Source: Sphingomonas sp. QA11
GTDB lineage: Bacteria; Pseudomonadota; Alphaproteobacteria; Sphingomonadales; Sphingomonadaceae
DNA length: 64,000 nt
Direction of reading: 5' to 3'
Assembly (NCBI RefSeq): GCF_028473665.1
Contig: NZ_CP098774.1
Span: 5,203,501-5,267,500 of the forward strand
The notes beneath the pieces are model-generated. The model was not told the origin of the DNA, made no database searches, and saw nothing but the letters and a program-made list of their open reading frames with translations. The position numbers were made by a program, and so were the translations under genes. Of this stretch, positions 1 to 8,036 are shown one piece after another; within the stretch, counting starts at the first letter, position 1, and each line of letters begins with the position of its first letter.

Positions 1-2
1 TC

Positions 3-425
3 ATTCTCGACCAAGCGATGGAACGCGAGGCAGCGGGCTGGGGTACGACGTGCCTGAAACATTCCCTGATCGACGAGATTCGCGCCGTCCGACTCCGCTT
101 GCCAAGGACGATGCGTCCGAAATCGACGGATGGCGAAGAGGATCCCCCGGATGAAACACCCAGTATGGAGCCCTCGGCGGAGGAGAATGTTTGCGCGACG
201 ACTTTACTCAAAGCGCTGCGGACATTGAAATCTCGCCATCGCGAGAAATATGTCGGGGGCCTCGAAACGATGCTGCGGTCCGTATCGGACTCGAATTTCA
301 CCAGAGCGACGCTCGGCCACATTACCAACCTTACCCATACGCAACTCGGACGTATCGAGAACGAAATCGTAAGGAGCGGGATTGCCGACCGGAGCAGCGC
401 CAAGGATGCGAACAATGAAACTTAA
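3..425 (+). CDS. Hypothetical protein, 5' end outside window
   Basis: The reading frame is open to the first base, so the start probably lies upstream; an internal ATG at 18 is possible. At least 135 residues are visible. The segment HSLIDEIRAVRLRL faintly recalls the end of sigma-factor region 2, and the C-terminal half is a helical, charged stretch, but no family is recognised with confidence. The stop overlaps the start of the next gene by 11 bases, which suggests co-transcription and coupled translation. Function is not assigned. Confidence 0.45.
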   Translation: MLDQAMEREAAGWGTTCLKHSLIDEIRAVRLRLPRTMRPKSTDGEEDPPDETPSMEPSAEENVCATTLLKALRTLKSRHREKYVGGLETMLRSVSDSNFTRATLGHITNLTHTQLGRIENEIVRSGIADRSSAKDANNET

Positions 426-717
426 CTATGTGGGACAGCTGTCGGGGGCAGAACTTGACAGGCTGGAAGCACGCACGGTCGAAGGATTATTCGACGAGGT
501 TTGCGATTTGCTGGACTATGCTAGCGACGATGCTTTGGAGGACTTCCTTTGCGAGATGGATGGGGCGCGTGCCAACGCAAGGCCGGTGGTTTCATTCGAG
601 CACGGGTCGATCGATGAGCGGGGAACTCTCGAACTCGATACGCCGATATACGCGGATGTGGCTGCGCGCGTCGTGCTGAGCCAGCGGTGGCAGTCGCGGC
701 GATCGATGGCGGACTAA
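415..717 (+). CDS. Hypothetical small acidic protein
   Basis: About 100 residues starting MKLNYVGQL. This ATG is preferred over an upstream one at 382 because AAGGA lies just before it. The protein is acidic (EGLFDEVCDLLDYASDDALEDF), has no signal peptide or membrane segment, and is probably cytosolic. It overlaps the end of the preceding gene, so the two may act together. No family is recognised. Confidence 0.45.
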   Translation: MKLNYVGQLSGAELDRLEARTVEGLFDEVCDLLDYASDDALEDFLCEMDGARANARPVVSFEHGSIDERGTLELDTPIYADVAARVVLSQRWQSRRSMAD

Positions 718-755
718 AGGGTAGACTGTGTGTCGGGCTGGTCCCTGTCGCGTAG

Positions 756-2132
756 CTAGATCGCGTAGCCCGCGCGCTGCGGCCGGCTCAGCATGGCGTT
801 GGCCGCGTCGTCGCCGATGAAGCGTTCCGCCACCGGGTCCCATGCCAGGCGCCGCCCGGTCCGCATCGCGGTCCAGTGGAGCAGGCAGGTCGAGCACGCG
901 CGATGGCCCAGCTCTGCCGGCGAGATGTTGGGCGCCCCCGTCCTGATGGAATCGAGCCAGTTGCGATGCTGTTCCGGGCTTTTCGGCAAATGGATTTCAT
1001 TGGGCCCGATCACGCTGTCGAGGACCTTCGGATTGCTCGCCAGCAGCCCGCTCGTTCCGGCCGCGGCGATCGCGGGGTCGCTCGCGGTGACGCCGCCGGT
1101 GCGGGTGACGAAGATCGATCCTTCGGTGCCGATGAACTTCACGCCATTGGGCAGCGCGCCGGAGATCTTCATCTCCACCCCGTTGGCGTAGCGCCCATGG
1201 GTCTCGAACGGGCCGTGCACGTTCCACAGGCCGCTTTTCGGGAATTCGGCGGTACCCCAGATCTCGACCGGGCCGCCATGCTCCGTGTCCATGCCCCAAT
1301 GCGCGATATCGACATGGTGCGCGCCCCAGCCGGTGATCATGCCGGCGCCGAACTGCTCGCAGCGAAGCCAGCCGGGCCGGCCGAACTTGCCGTCCTGCGG
1401 GTGCACGCGGATCTCGGTGTAATAGACCTCGGGGGTGGTGCCGAGCCACGCGTCGTAGTTGAGATTCGCCGGAATCGGCATCGCCGCGGCTTCGGGCCCG
1501 GAAGGGTCGCCGGGCAGGCCGATCTCGACATGAGTCAGCGTGCCGATCCGTCCGTTGCGCACCAGCTCGCATGCCCGGTGGAATTGCGGCCAGGGGTCTT
1601 GTGATCGCTGCTGCGATCCGATCTGCAGCACGCGGTCGGTCTTCGCCACCGCGTTCGCCATCTGCCGCCCTTCGGCGATCGTCAGTGATGCCGGCTTCTG
1701 GCAATAGACATGCTTGCCGGCCTGTACCGCGTGGATCGAATTCGGCGCGTGCTGGTGGTCGGGGGTCGAGATGATGACCGCATCGATATCCTTGTTGGCC
1801 AGCAGCTCCCGGTAATCGGTATAGCCGCGCGTGCCCGAATAGGGCTTGCCCGCCTTCTCGCCATAGGTCGTGTCGACCAGTTCGATTCCCTGCTGCACGC
1901 GCCGCGTATCGAGGTCGCAAACGGCGACGATATGGGCGTCGTCACACTTGAAGACCTCGACCATGTCATGGATGCGCGAGATGCGACCGACGCCGATCGC
2001 GCCGATGTTGATTCGCTTGCTCGGCGCGTTCCGGCCGAACACGCTGGCCGGCACGATCGACGGGAAGCCGATCGCGGCGATCGCCCCGGTCCTGATCAGG
2101 TCGCGCCGCGAAAACCCTGTTCTGGTGGTCAT
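756..2132 (-). CDS. Exported Gfo/Idh/MocA-family oxidoreductase
   Basis: 458-residue NAD(P)-dependent sugar oxidoreductase of the Gfo/Idh/MocA family. The N-terminus carries a twin-arginine signal (SRRDLIRTG plus a hydrophobic stretch), so it is probably folded and loaded with cofactor before export. A Rossmann nucleotide-binding segment follows (INIGAIGVGRIS). The usual EKP motif reads CQKP here. GWGAHHVDIAHWG contributes the catalytic His/Asp region. The start is backed by GGAGGGA 9 bases upstream. It is last in a minus-strand row after another Gfo/Idh gene (15-base gap), a cupin and an MFS transporter. This points to oxidation or epimerisation of a sugar or glycoside; the substrate cannot be read from the sequence. 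Confidence 0.85.
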   Translation of the reverse strand: MTTRTGFSRRDLIRTGAIAAIGFPSIVPASVFGRNAPSKRINIGAIGVGRISRIHDMVEVFKCDDAHIVAVCDLDTRRVQQGIELVDTTYGEKAGKPYSGTRGYTDYRELLANKDIDAVIISTPDHQHAPNSIHAVQAGKHVYCQKPASLTIAEGRQMANAVAKTDRVLQIGSQQRSQDPWPQFHRACELVRNGRIGTLTHVEIGLPGDPSGPEAAAMPIPANLNYDAWLGTTPEVYYTEIRVHPQDGKFGRPGWLRCEQFGAGMITGWGAHHVDIAHWGMDTEHGGPVEIWGTAEFPKSGLWNVHGPFETHGRYANGVEMKISGALPNGVKFIGTEGSIFVTRTGGVTASDPAIAAAGTSGLLASNPKVLDSVIGPNEIHLPKSPEQHRNWLDSIRTGAPNISPAELGHRACSTCLLHWTAMRTGRRLAWDPVAERFIGDDAANAMLSRPQRAGYAI

Positions 2133-2147
2133 GACACTATCCCTCCG

Positions 2148-3311
2148 TCAGGCCGTGATCGGCCGGGTGGCGTTCTTCTGGGCGATGAGCACGAGCTCGG
2201 CGGCGAGCAGCGCCTGGTCCTGGTCCTGCGCGATCGATGTGCGCTCGACCACGTCAGTCACGAATTGCGGGCCGAACGGCAGGTATACGTCCTTGCAATC
2301 GAGATAGCGGGCGCTCTTGCCATCCACGACGAACAGGTGGTTGCCGCCGGGCTTGCCGGTCGGGTCGGCATATTTGCGTAGTTCGATATAGCCCTCGGTC
2401 CCCAGCACGAAGAGCCGCCCGTCGCCCCAGGTGCCGAGCCCCTTCGGCGTGAACCAGTCGACCCGCAGATAGCCGGTACCGCCATTCCCGCTCATCGTCA
2501 TGTCGCCGAAATCCTCGAACAGCGGATGGTCGGGATGGTTGACGTTGCCGGTCTGCGACGCGACGACTTTCGCGCGGCGGCTCTTGGTGAAGAACAGGAA
2601 CTGTTCGGCCTGGTGGCTGCCGATATCGGTCAGGATGCCGCCGTATCGCGCCTTGTCCCAGAACCAGCCGGGGCGGCTGGCCGGGTTCACCTGGTGCGGG
2701 GCGATGTTGATGGTCTGCACGACACGCCCGATCGTACCCTGTTCGATCAGCTCGCCCGCCTTGATCGCGGCGGGCACCTCGAGCCGTTCCGAATACATGA
2801 TCGCGAATTTGCGTCCCGTCGTCTTGATCGCCGCGCGGACATCGGCAAGCTGCTTGAGGCTGGTGATCGCCGGCTTGTCGCCGAGAAAGTCCTTGCCCGC
2901 CCGCATCGCGCGGATGCCGAGCGGCGCGCGCAGGTCGGGGATCGGTGCGCCCGCGATGAGCTGGATCGATGTGTCTTCCAGGATCTCCGCTTCGCTCCGT
3001 GCGAGCTTCGCGGTCGGGAAGCGCTTCTGGAAATCGGCGAGCTGCTTCGCGTCGGTGGCATGGACCCACACCAGGTCGCCGCCACCGCGGATCACCGCCG
3101 CCGTCATCGCATAGATATGGTTGTGGTCGAGGCCGATCACCGCGAACCTGATGTGATGCTTCGGTTGCGGGTCGGTCGGCGCGCCGGTGTTGACCACCTC
3201 GGGAATGGCGTTGCCGCTCAACGCCTGCGCCAGCACGTCGCCCGGCAGCGCGGCGGCGAACCCCGCAAAGCCGGCGCCGGTCAGCATCGAACGGCGATCG
3301 ATCGGATTCAT
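2148..3311 (-). CDS. Exported Gfo/Idh/MocA-family oxidoreductase
   Basis: 387-residue paralogue-type member of the Gfo/Idh/MocA family with an N-terminal RR-containing signal (DRRSMLTGAG, hydrophobic segment, PGDVLAQA). The nucleotide-binding region is atypical (IRFAVIGLDHNHIYAM), the EKP position reads GDKP, and YGGILTDIGSHQAEQFL covers the catalytic region. It lies 24 bases from the cupin gene upstream and 15 bases from the other Gfo/Idh gene downstream, so the row is probably one operon. Two exported oxidoreductases beside a sugar transporter suggest periplasmic sugar modification, for example keto-glycoside chemistry; that is inference. Confidence 0.8.
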   Translation of the reverse strand: MNPIDRRSMLTGAGFAGFAAALPGDVLAQALSGNAIPEVVNTGAPTDPQPKHHIRFAVIGLDHNHIYAMTAAVIRGGGDLVWVHATDAKQLADFQKRFPTAKLARSEAEILEDTSIQLIAGAPIPDLRAPLGIRAMRAGKDFLGDKPAITSLKQLADVRAAIKTTGRKFAIMYSERLEVPAAIKAGELIEQGTIGRVVQTINIAPHQVNPASRPGWFWDKARYGGILTDIGSHQAEQFLFFTKSRRAKVVASQTGNVNHPDHPLFEDFGDMTMSGNGGTGYLRVDWFTPKGLGTWGDGRLFVLGTEGYIELRKYADPTGKPGGNHLFVVDGKSARYLDCKDVYLPFGPQFVTDVVERTSIAQDQDQALLAAELVLIAQKNATRPITA

Positions 3312-3335
3312 CGCGTCTCTCCTTGGCGCTGGTGC

Positions 3336-3779
3336 TCAGTTCTTCGGCGTCGCCGGGGTGGACCAGTTGATCACATGATAGGTGGTGTCGGTGGTGCCGA
3401 CGTTGCGCAGTCCGTGCAGCGAATTGGATGCGTTGAAGATCACCGATCCCGGCCCGAGCCGTTTCCACACGCCGTCCGACAAGGTTTCGACCGTGCCGTC
3501 GCGGATGATCACCAGTTCCTCGTTGGGGTGCCTGTGCGGCGCGTGCGAGGTCTGGCCAGGCTTCAGCGTGGTGACGTGCATCTCGAGATCGTCGAGCGTC
3601 GCGGTCGGCCCGTTACCAAGGCTGCGTACCTCGCCGACATCGGTCGGCGTGACTTTCATCGCGTTCCAGTCCCACACGGACGGACCGATGACCTTCTTGC
3701 CCTGGGCGAGCACCCCGGCAGAACAGGTAAGCGCGACGGCCCCCAGCGCGACGACGATATCCCTGTGGGTGATGCGCAT
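3336..3779 (-). CDS. Exported cupin-domain protein
   Basis: 147 residues. The ATG at 3779 is chosen because AGGAGAGG precedes it and a signal peptide follows directly (MRITHRDIVVALGAVALTCS). The mature part is a single cupin barrel with the metal-binding pattern HAPHRHPNEE and a distal His in NSLHGLRNVG. Such small periplasmic cupins often bind or isomerise sugar-like compounds. It sits between the MFS transporter and the Gfo/Idh genes, so it probably works on the same substrate. Exact activity is unknown. Confidence 0.75.
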   Translation of the reverse strand: MRITHRDIVVALGAVALTCSAGVLAQGKKVIGPSVWDWNAMKVTPTDVGEVRSLGNGPTATLDDLEMHVTTLKPGQTSHAPHRHPNEELVIIRDGTVETLSDGVWKRLGPGSVIFNASNSLHGLRNVGTTDTTYHVINWSTPATPKN

Positions 3780-3867
3780 CGTGATGTTCCTCTCCTGGCC
3801 GGTGCGCCGCTTGCCGGGCGTCATCGGGTCAGCGCCGATGGTAGCGTTAACCAGAGGCTTATTGCTG

Positions 3868-3879
3868 ATCCTATAGGAT
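3868..3879. promoter_or_regulatory. 12-bp perfect palindrome upstream of cupin gene
   Basis: ATCCTATAGGAT is a perfect palindrome in the 102-base gap between the MFS stop and the cupin start. It could be an operator or part of a -10 region for an internal promoter. No second copy was found, so support is weak. Confidence 0.25.
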
Positions 3880-3881
3880 TT

Positions 3882-5231
3882 TCAAAGCGCCAAATTGGCG
3901 TCGATGACGATTCCGGTCGCTTCTGCCTGCGGCTCACCGACGCGCAGCATGGCGAGCGCCGAGAGCGCCATCAGCGCGCCCGCGATGGCGATCGTCCAGA
4001 TCGGCTCCTCGGGGAAGACATTGTGGATCAGGCTGCCCATCACCGTCGCGATGAAGAGCTGGGGCAGGACGATGAAGACGTTGAAAATGCCCATATAAAC
4101 GCCCAGCGTCCCGTGCGGCAGCACGCCGGCCAGCATCGCATAGGGGATGGTCAGGATCGATGCCCAGGCCACCCCGATGGCGATCATCGGCAGGATCAGC
4201 AGCACCGGATCGCGGATGACCAGCATCGCGGCAAAACCTGCCGCGCCGGCCAGCAGGCAGGCCATATGAGTCCGGCCCATGCCGATCCGTCGCACCAGCC
4301 CCGGCAGCAGGAAGGCGGCCAGGGCCGCGACCCCGTTATAGACGGAGAAGAGGATGCCGACCCAGTCGGCGCCGTCATTATAAGCCCTGGACGCCGTATC
4401 GGTCGACGCGAAGACGTAACGGGTGACGACCGGCGTCGTGTAGACCCACAGGACGAAGAGCGCCGACCAGGAAAAGAACTGGACAAGCGCGAGGCGGCGC
4501 ATCTCCACCGGCATCTGGACGATATCCCGGGCGATGCGGGTCAGCGCGTTGCCCCCCTGACCGGCATCGCGCGCCGGGGCATCCTCGCCGGCAAAGGCGC
4601 GCATCTGTTCGGGCGGGTATTCGTGCGTGGTGAGCACGGTCCACAGCACGGCGCAGAAGATCGCCACGCCGCCAAGGTAGAAGGAATAGCGCACTGCGTC
4701 GGGGATGACGCCAGCGGGCGCCACGTTGCTCGCCCCGAGCGCGGTGATCGCGAACGGCGCGATCGACCCAAGCACTGCGCCCGCGCCGATAAAGGCGGTC
4801 TGGAAGGCATAGCCGAGGGTGCGCTGCGTCGGGCCGACCATGTCGCCGACAAAGGCGCGGAACGGCTCCATCGAGATGTTGATCGATCCGTCGAGTATCC
4901 ACAGCAGCGATGCCGCCACCAGCAGCACCGGCGCGTGCGGCATGGCGATCAGCGCCAGTGCGGCAAGTGCCGCGCCTGCCAGAAAATAGGGCCGCCGCCG
5001 CCCGAACCGACCCCAGGTGCGGTCGCTGAAATGGCCGATCAGCGGCTGGACGATCAGCCCGGTTATCGGCCCGGCGATCCACAGCAGGGCAAGCGTGTCG
5101 ACATCGCTGCCGAGCGACTGGAAGATGCGGCTGATGTTCGCGTTCTGCAGGCCGAACGCGACCTGGATTCCGAAGAATCCGAACGAGATGTTCCACAGTC
5201 CGGCCAGGGACTGGCGCGGCCGCCCGGTCAC
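3882..5231 (-). CDS. MFS sugar transporter (SLC45/sucrose-maltose type)
   Basis: About 449 residues, 12 predicted membrane helices, inner membrane. GLIVQPLIGHFSDR followed by TWGRFGRRRPYFL is the conserved loop of the MFS branch that contains sucrose and maltose symporters. The start is set at GTG 5231, ten bases after AGGGGG; the open frame upstream to 5444 is Arg/Pro-rich and overlaps the divergent glucosidase, so it is rejected. A TTG at 5240 is possible. It lies back-to-back with a GH13 alpha-glucosidase and upstream of exported oxidoreductases, consistent with uptake of an alpha-glucoside. Confidence 0.82.
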   Translation of the reverse strand: MTGRPRQSLAGLWNISFGFFGIQVAFGLQNANISRIFQSLGSDVDTLALLWIAGPITGLIVQPLIGHFSDRTWGRFGRRRPYFLAGAALAALALIAMPHAPVLLVAASLLWILDGSINISMEPFRAFVGDMVGPTQRTLGYAFQTAFIGAGAVLGSIAPFAITALGASNVAPAGVIPDAVRYSFYLGGVAIFCAVLWTVLTTHEYPPEQMRAFAGEDAPARDAGQGGNALTRIARDIVQMPVEMRRLALVQFFSWSALFVLWVYTTPVVTRYVFASTDTASRAYNDGADWVGILFSVYNGVAALAAFLLPGLVRRIGMGRTHMACLLAGAAGFAAMLVIRDPVLLILPMIAIGVAWASILTIPYAMLAGVLPHGTLGVYMGIFNVFIVLPQLFIATVMGSLIHNVFPEEPIWTIAIAGALMALSALAMLRVGEPQAEATGIVIDANLAL

Positions 5232-5380
5232 TCGCTCCAAACCCCCTGCTGTATGTTTTTTGTTTTCTGCCGGGCAGGATGTCAGTGACTTGGCGCCCCG
5301 GCAATCCCCGTTCGCGCGAGGCCATTGCTTTCCGGCGGGCGCGGCGGGCAAAAGGACGGCGAGCCGCAAGGGAGAGGCCG

Positions 5381-6988
5381 TTGAGCAGTTCGGAACTTGG
5401 GCGCGAGTGGTGGCGCGGGGCGGCGATCTACCAGATCTATCCACGAAGCTTCGCCGATTCGAACGGCGACGGCGTTGGCGATCTCGCCGGCATCACCGCG
5501 CATCTCGATCATGTCGCGTCGCTTGGCGTTGATGCGGTGTGGCTATCGCCCTTCTTCCCGTCGCCGATGAAGGATTTCGGCTATGACGTGTCGGATTATC
5601 GCGGGGTCGATCCGCTGTTCGGCACGCTGGCGGATTTCGACGCGCTGGTAGCGCGTGCCCATGCGCTTGGTCTGAAGGTGATCGTCGACCAGGTCTATGC
5701 GCATACGTCCGACAAACACGACTGGTTCGCGGAGAGCCGCCGTGACCGGACCAACGCCCGGCAAGACTGGTATGTCTGGGCCGATGCGAAGGCGGACGGC
5801 ACGCCGCCCAACAACTGGCAATCGGTGTTCGGCGGGCCGGGCTGGACCTGGGACGCGCGGCGCGGCCAATATTACATGCACAATTTCCTGAGCAGCCAGC
5901 CGCAGCTCAACGTGCACGAGGCGGCGGTGCAGGACGCGCTGCTCGACGTCGCGCGCTTCTGGCTAGATCGTGGGGTCGACGGATTCAGGCTCGACGCGAT
6001 CAGCTGCGCGATGGTCGATCCGGCGCTGCGCGACAATCCGGCAAGACCGCCGACGAATAGCCGCCGTACCCGTCCGTTCGATTTCCAGTTCCACATCCAT
6101 AGCCAGTCGCATCCCGACATTCCGCTCTTCCTCGAACGGGTGCGTGCGCTGACCGACACTTATCCTGGTCGATTCACCGTGGCCGAGGTCGGCGGCCCGA
6201 ATGTCGAGCTGGAGATGCAGGCCTTCACGCAAGGCGACCACCGGCTGAACACGGCATATGGCTTCAACTTCCTTTACGCGAAGGCGCTGACCCCGGCGCT
6301 GGTGCGCGAGGTGCTTGAACGCTGGCCCGATACGCCCGGCACTGGCTGGCCGAGCTGGGCGTTCGAGAATCACGATGCGCCGCGCGCTGTGTCGCGCTGG
6401 GCGCCGCCGGGGCATGAGGAGGCGTTCGGGCGGATGAAGATGCTGCTGCTCATGGCGCTGCGCGGCAATATCTTCCTCTATCAGGGCGAGGAGCTTGGCC
6501 TGACCCAGGTCGATATCCCGTTCGACCGGCTGCGCGATCCGGAGGCGATCGCCAACTGGCCGCTGACCCTGGGCCGGGACGGCGCGCGGACGCCGATGCC
6601 CTGGGTGGCCGGAGAGGCGGGGCTGGGTTTCTCGACGGTTGAGCCATGGTTGCCGTTCGGGCCGGACCATGCGGCGCTGGCGGTCGCTCGGCAGGAGCGG
6701 GATGGGGCGTCGATGCTCGCGCTGACCCGGCGGTTGCTGGCGATGCGCAAGGCGAACGCCGCGCTGGTGACGGGGGCGATCCGGTTTGTCGAGGCGACGG
6801 AGACGGTGCTCGCGTTCGAACGGGAGTCGGGCGGGCAACGGCTGTTGTGCGTGTTCAATTTCGCGGCTGAGGCACGGGAGTGGCTGCCCGAGGATGCTGA
6901 CTCGTGGCGCGTGGTCGAGCAGGTCGGCGAGGTCGAGCAATGGCGGCTCGGCCCGTTCGCCGGGGTGATCGCGGAACGGCCTGCCTGA
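5381..6988 (+). CDS. GH13 alpha-glucosidase
   Basis: 535-residue glycoside hydrolase family 13 enzyme (alpha-glucosidase / oligo-1,6-glucosidase group). The nucleophile Asp is in GFRLDAIS (about D205), the acid/base Glu in TVAEVGG (about E269) and the third Asp in FENHD (about D332); QIYPRSFADSNGDGVGDL is the classic N-terminal motif. There is no signal peptide, so it is cytoplasmic and acts on imported oligosaccharides. The start is placed at TTG 5381, preceded by GGGAGAGG; an upstream ATG at 5279 would add an implausible Arg-rich extension. Divergent from the MFS sugar transporter, its probable partner. Confidence 0.88.
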   Translation: MSSSELGREWWRGAAIYQIYPRSFADSNGDGVGDLAGITAHLDHVASLGVDAVWLSPFFPSPMKDFGYDVSDYRGVDPLFGTLADFDALVARAHALGLKVIVDQVYAHTSDKHDWFAESRRDRTNARQDWYVWADAKADGTPPNNWQSVFGGPGWTWDARRGQYYMHNFLSSQPQLNVHEAAVQDALLDVARFWLDRGVDGFRLDAISCAMVDPALRDNPARPPTNSRRTRPFDFQFHIHSQSHPDIPLFLERVRALTDTYPGRFTVAEVGGPNVELEMQAFTQGDHRLNTAYGFNFLYAKALTPALVREVLERWPDTPGTGWPSWAFENHDAPRAVSRWAPPGHEEAFGRMKMLLLMALRGNIFLYQGEELGLTQVDIPFDRLRDPEAIANWPLTLGRDGARTPMPWVAGEAGLGFSTVEPWLPFGPDHAALAVARQERDGASMLALTRRLLAMRKANAALVTGAIRFVEATETVLAFERESGGQRLLCVFNFAAEAREWLPEDADSWRVVEQVGEVEQWRLGPFAGVIAERPA

Positions 6989-6995
6989 ATCCCGC

Positions 6996-7102
6996 CGTCA
7001 CCCCGGACTTGTTCCGGGGCCCACCGTCGTTCGGGCGCTTTGCTTCATGGTGCGCGCTGCGTCTCGCCGCGGAGTGGATGCCGGAACGAGTCCGGCATGA
7101 CG
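6996..7102. repeat. Family A dispersed inverted repeat, copy 1
   Basis: Starts with CACCCCGGACTTGTTCCGG and ends with GGATGCCGGAACGAGTCCGG; each end is itself palindromic and the ends are inverted relative to each other. It fills the gap between convergent genes and may act as a bidirectional transcription barrier. Further copies lie at 14502, 45394, 52566 and 58912, with a half copy at 38211. Confidence 0.8.
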
Positions 7103-8026
7103 TCAGGGGATGTCGAACGCGAACGCTTCCACCTCGTGCCGCACCCCAAGTTCAAGCGCCTCGGCCACCAGCCGCAACGGTGCCGGATCCACATCGCTCT
7201 CCCCGCGCGCCATCAGGTCGGCGAAGCGCGCATAGAGACGCTGATATTCCACATTCCTACCCACTGGGACCGCCTTGCCCGCAATGGTCAGCTCGGCACC
7301 GCCCATCGCCAGCTTCAGCATGCCGTCGGGCGTATCGATCTCGATATCCCAGCGCTGCACGCCCTCATGGAGGAAATCGAGTTCGACCGAGACCGGCACC
7401 GCGCCGCCGCGCAGCGCGAGCGTTGCCGCGATCGGCTGCGTCCGGCCCTTCGGCACCGCCAGTCCGGCTGCCTCCACCGCCAGCGGCATGGGCAGGATGT
7501 CGGTCAGGATCGACAGCGCGTTGATCCCGGGATCGAACACGCCGAAGCCGCCGGCCTCCAGAATCCATTCCTGCCCCGGATGCCAGACGCGGATGTCTTC
7601 CTTCCAGATCACCCGCACGGCTTCGATCACGCGGCCGGCCAGCCAGGCGCGCGCCGCATCGACCCCGGCCGCCTCCTGCGAATGCCACGCGGTGAACAGG
7701 GTGACGCCTGCATCCCGTGCCAGCGTTTCGAGGTCAGCGACCTCGGCGAGCGTCAGTCCCGGCGGTTTCTCCAGCAGCACATGGAGTCCCGCCGCGATCG
7801 CCTCCCGCGCCACCGCGACGCGCGCGGCGGGCGGGGTGCAGATCGCCACCGCCGCCGGCGCATCGGCGGCGAGCAGGGCGGCAAGATCGGGATGGACCGG
7901 CACCGCGCCCGACACGGCATGCGGGTCAACCGCGCCGGTCAGGCGGAACCGGTCATCGGCGTCGATCGCCGGGACATGCTGGTCCCGGGCGATCTTGCCA
8001 TAGCCGATGATCCCGATCGGCAGCAT
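7103..8026 (-). CDS. L-arabinose / D-galactose 1-dehydrogenase
   Basis: 307-residue cytoplasmic Gfo/Idh-fold dehydrogenase that oxidises an aldose at C1 to the lactone. The N-terminus IGIIGYGKIARDQHVPAI, the EKPPG motif, WHSQEAAGV, KEDIRVWHPGQEWI and GVFDPGINALSI closely match what I recall of Azospirillum L-arabinose 1-dehydrogenase and related D-galactose dehydrogenases. It follows the GH51 gene by 10 bases in one operon. L-arabinose and D-galactose share C1-C4 stereochemistry and this family often takes both, which fits a cluster with arabinofuranosidase and beta-galactosidase genes. Confidence 0.85.
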   Translation of the reverse strand: MLPIGIIGYGKIARDQHVPAIDADDRFRLTGAVDPHAVSGAVPVHPDLAALLAADAPAAVAICTPPAARVAVAREAIAAGLHVLLEKPPGLTLAEVADLETLARDAGVTLFTAWHSQEAAGVDAARAWLAGRVIEAVRVIWKEDIRVWHPGQEWILEAGGFGVFDPGINALSILTDILPMPLAVEAAGLAVPKGRTQPIAATLALRGGAVPVSVELDFLHEGVQRWDIEIDTPDGMLKLAMGGAELTIAGKAVPVGRNVEYQRLYARFADLMARGESDVDPAPLRLVAEALELGVRHEVEAFAFDIP

Positions 8027-8036
8027 CAGCCGCGCG

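Noticed and set aside
18..425. Partial gene as a sigma factor
   Set aside because: Only one short segment resembles region 2; region 4 with a helix-turn-helix is not visible, so no sigma call is made.
2526..5288. 920-codon open frame on the plus strand
   Set aside because: It is antisense to well-supported Gfo/Idh, cupin and MFS genes; its Arg/Asp/His-rich composition is a shadow of high-GC codon bias.
5232..5444. N-terminal extension of the MFS transporter
   Set aside because: Arg/Pro-rich, overlaps the divergent glucosidase gene and lacks family similarity; an internal GTG with a good ribosome site fits better.
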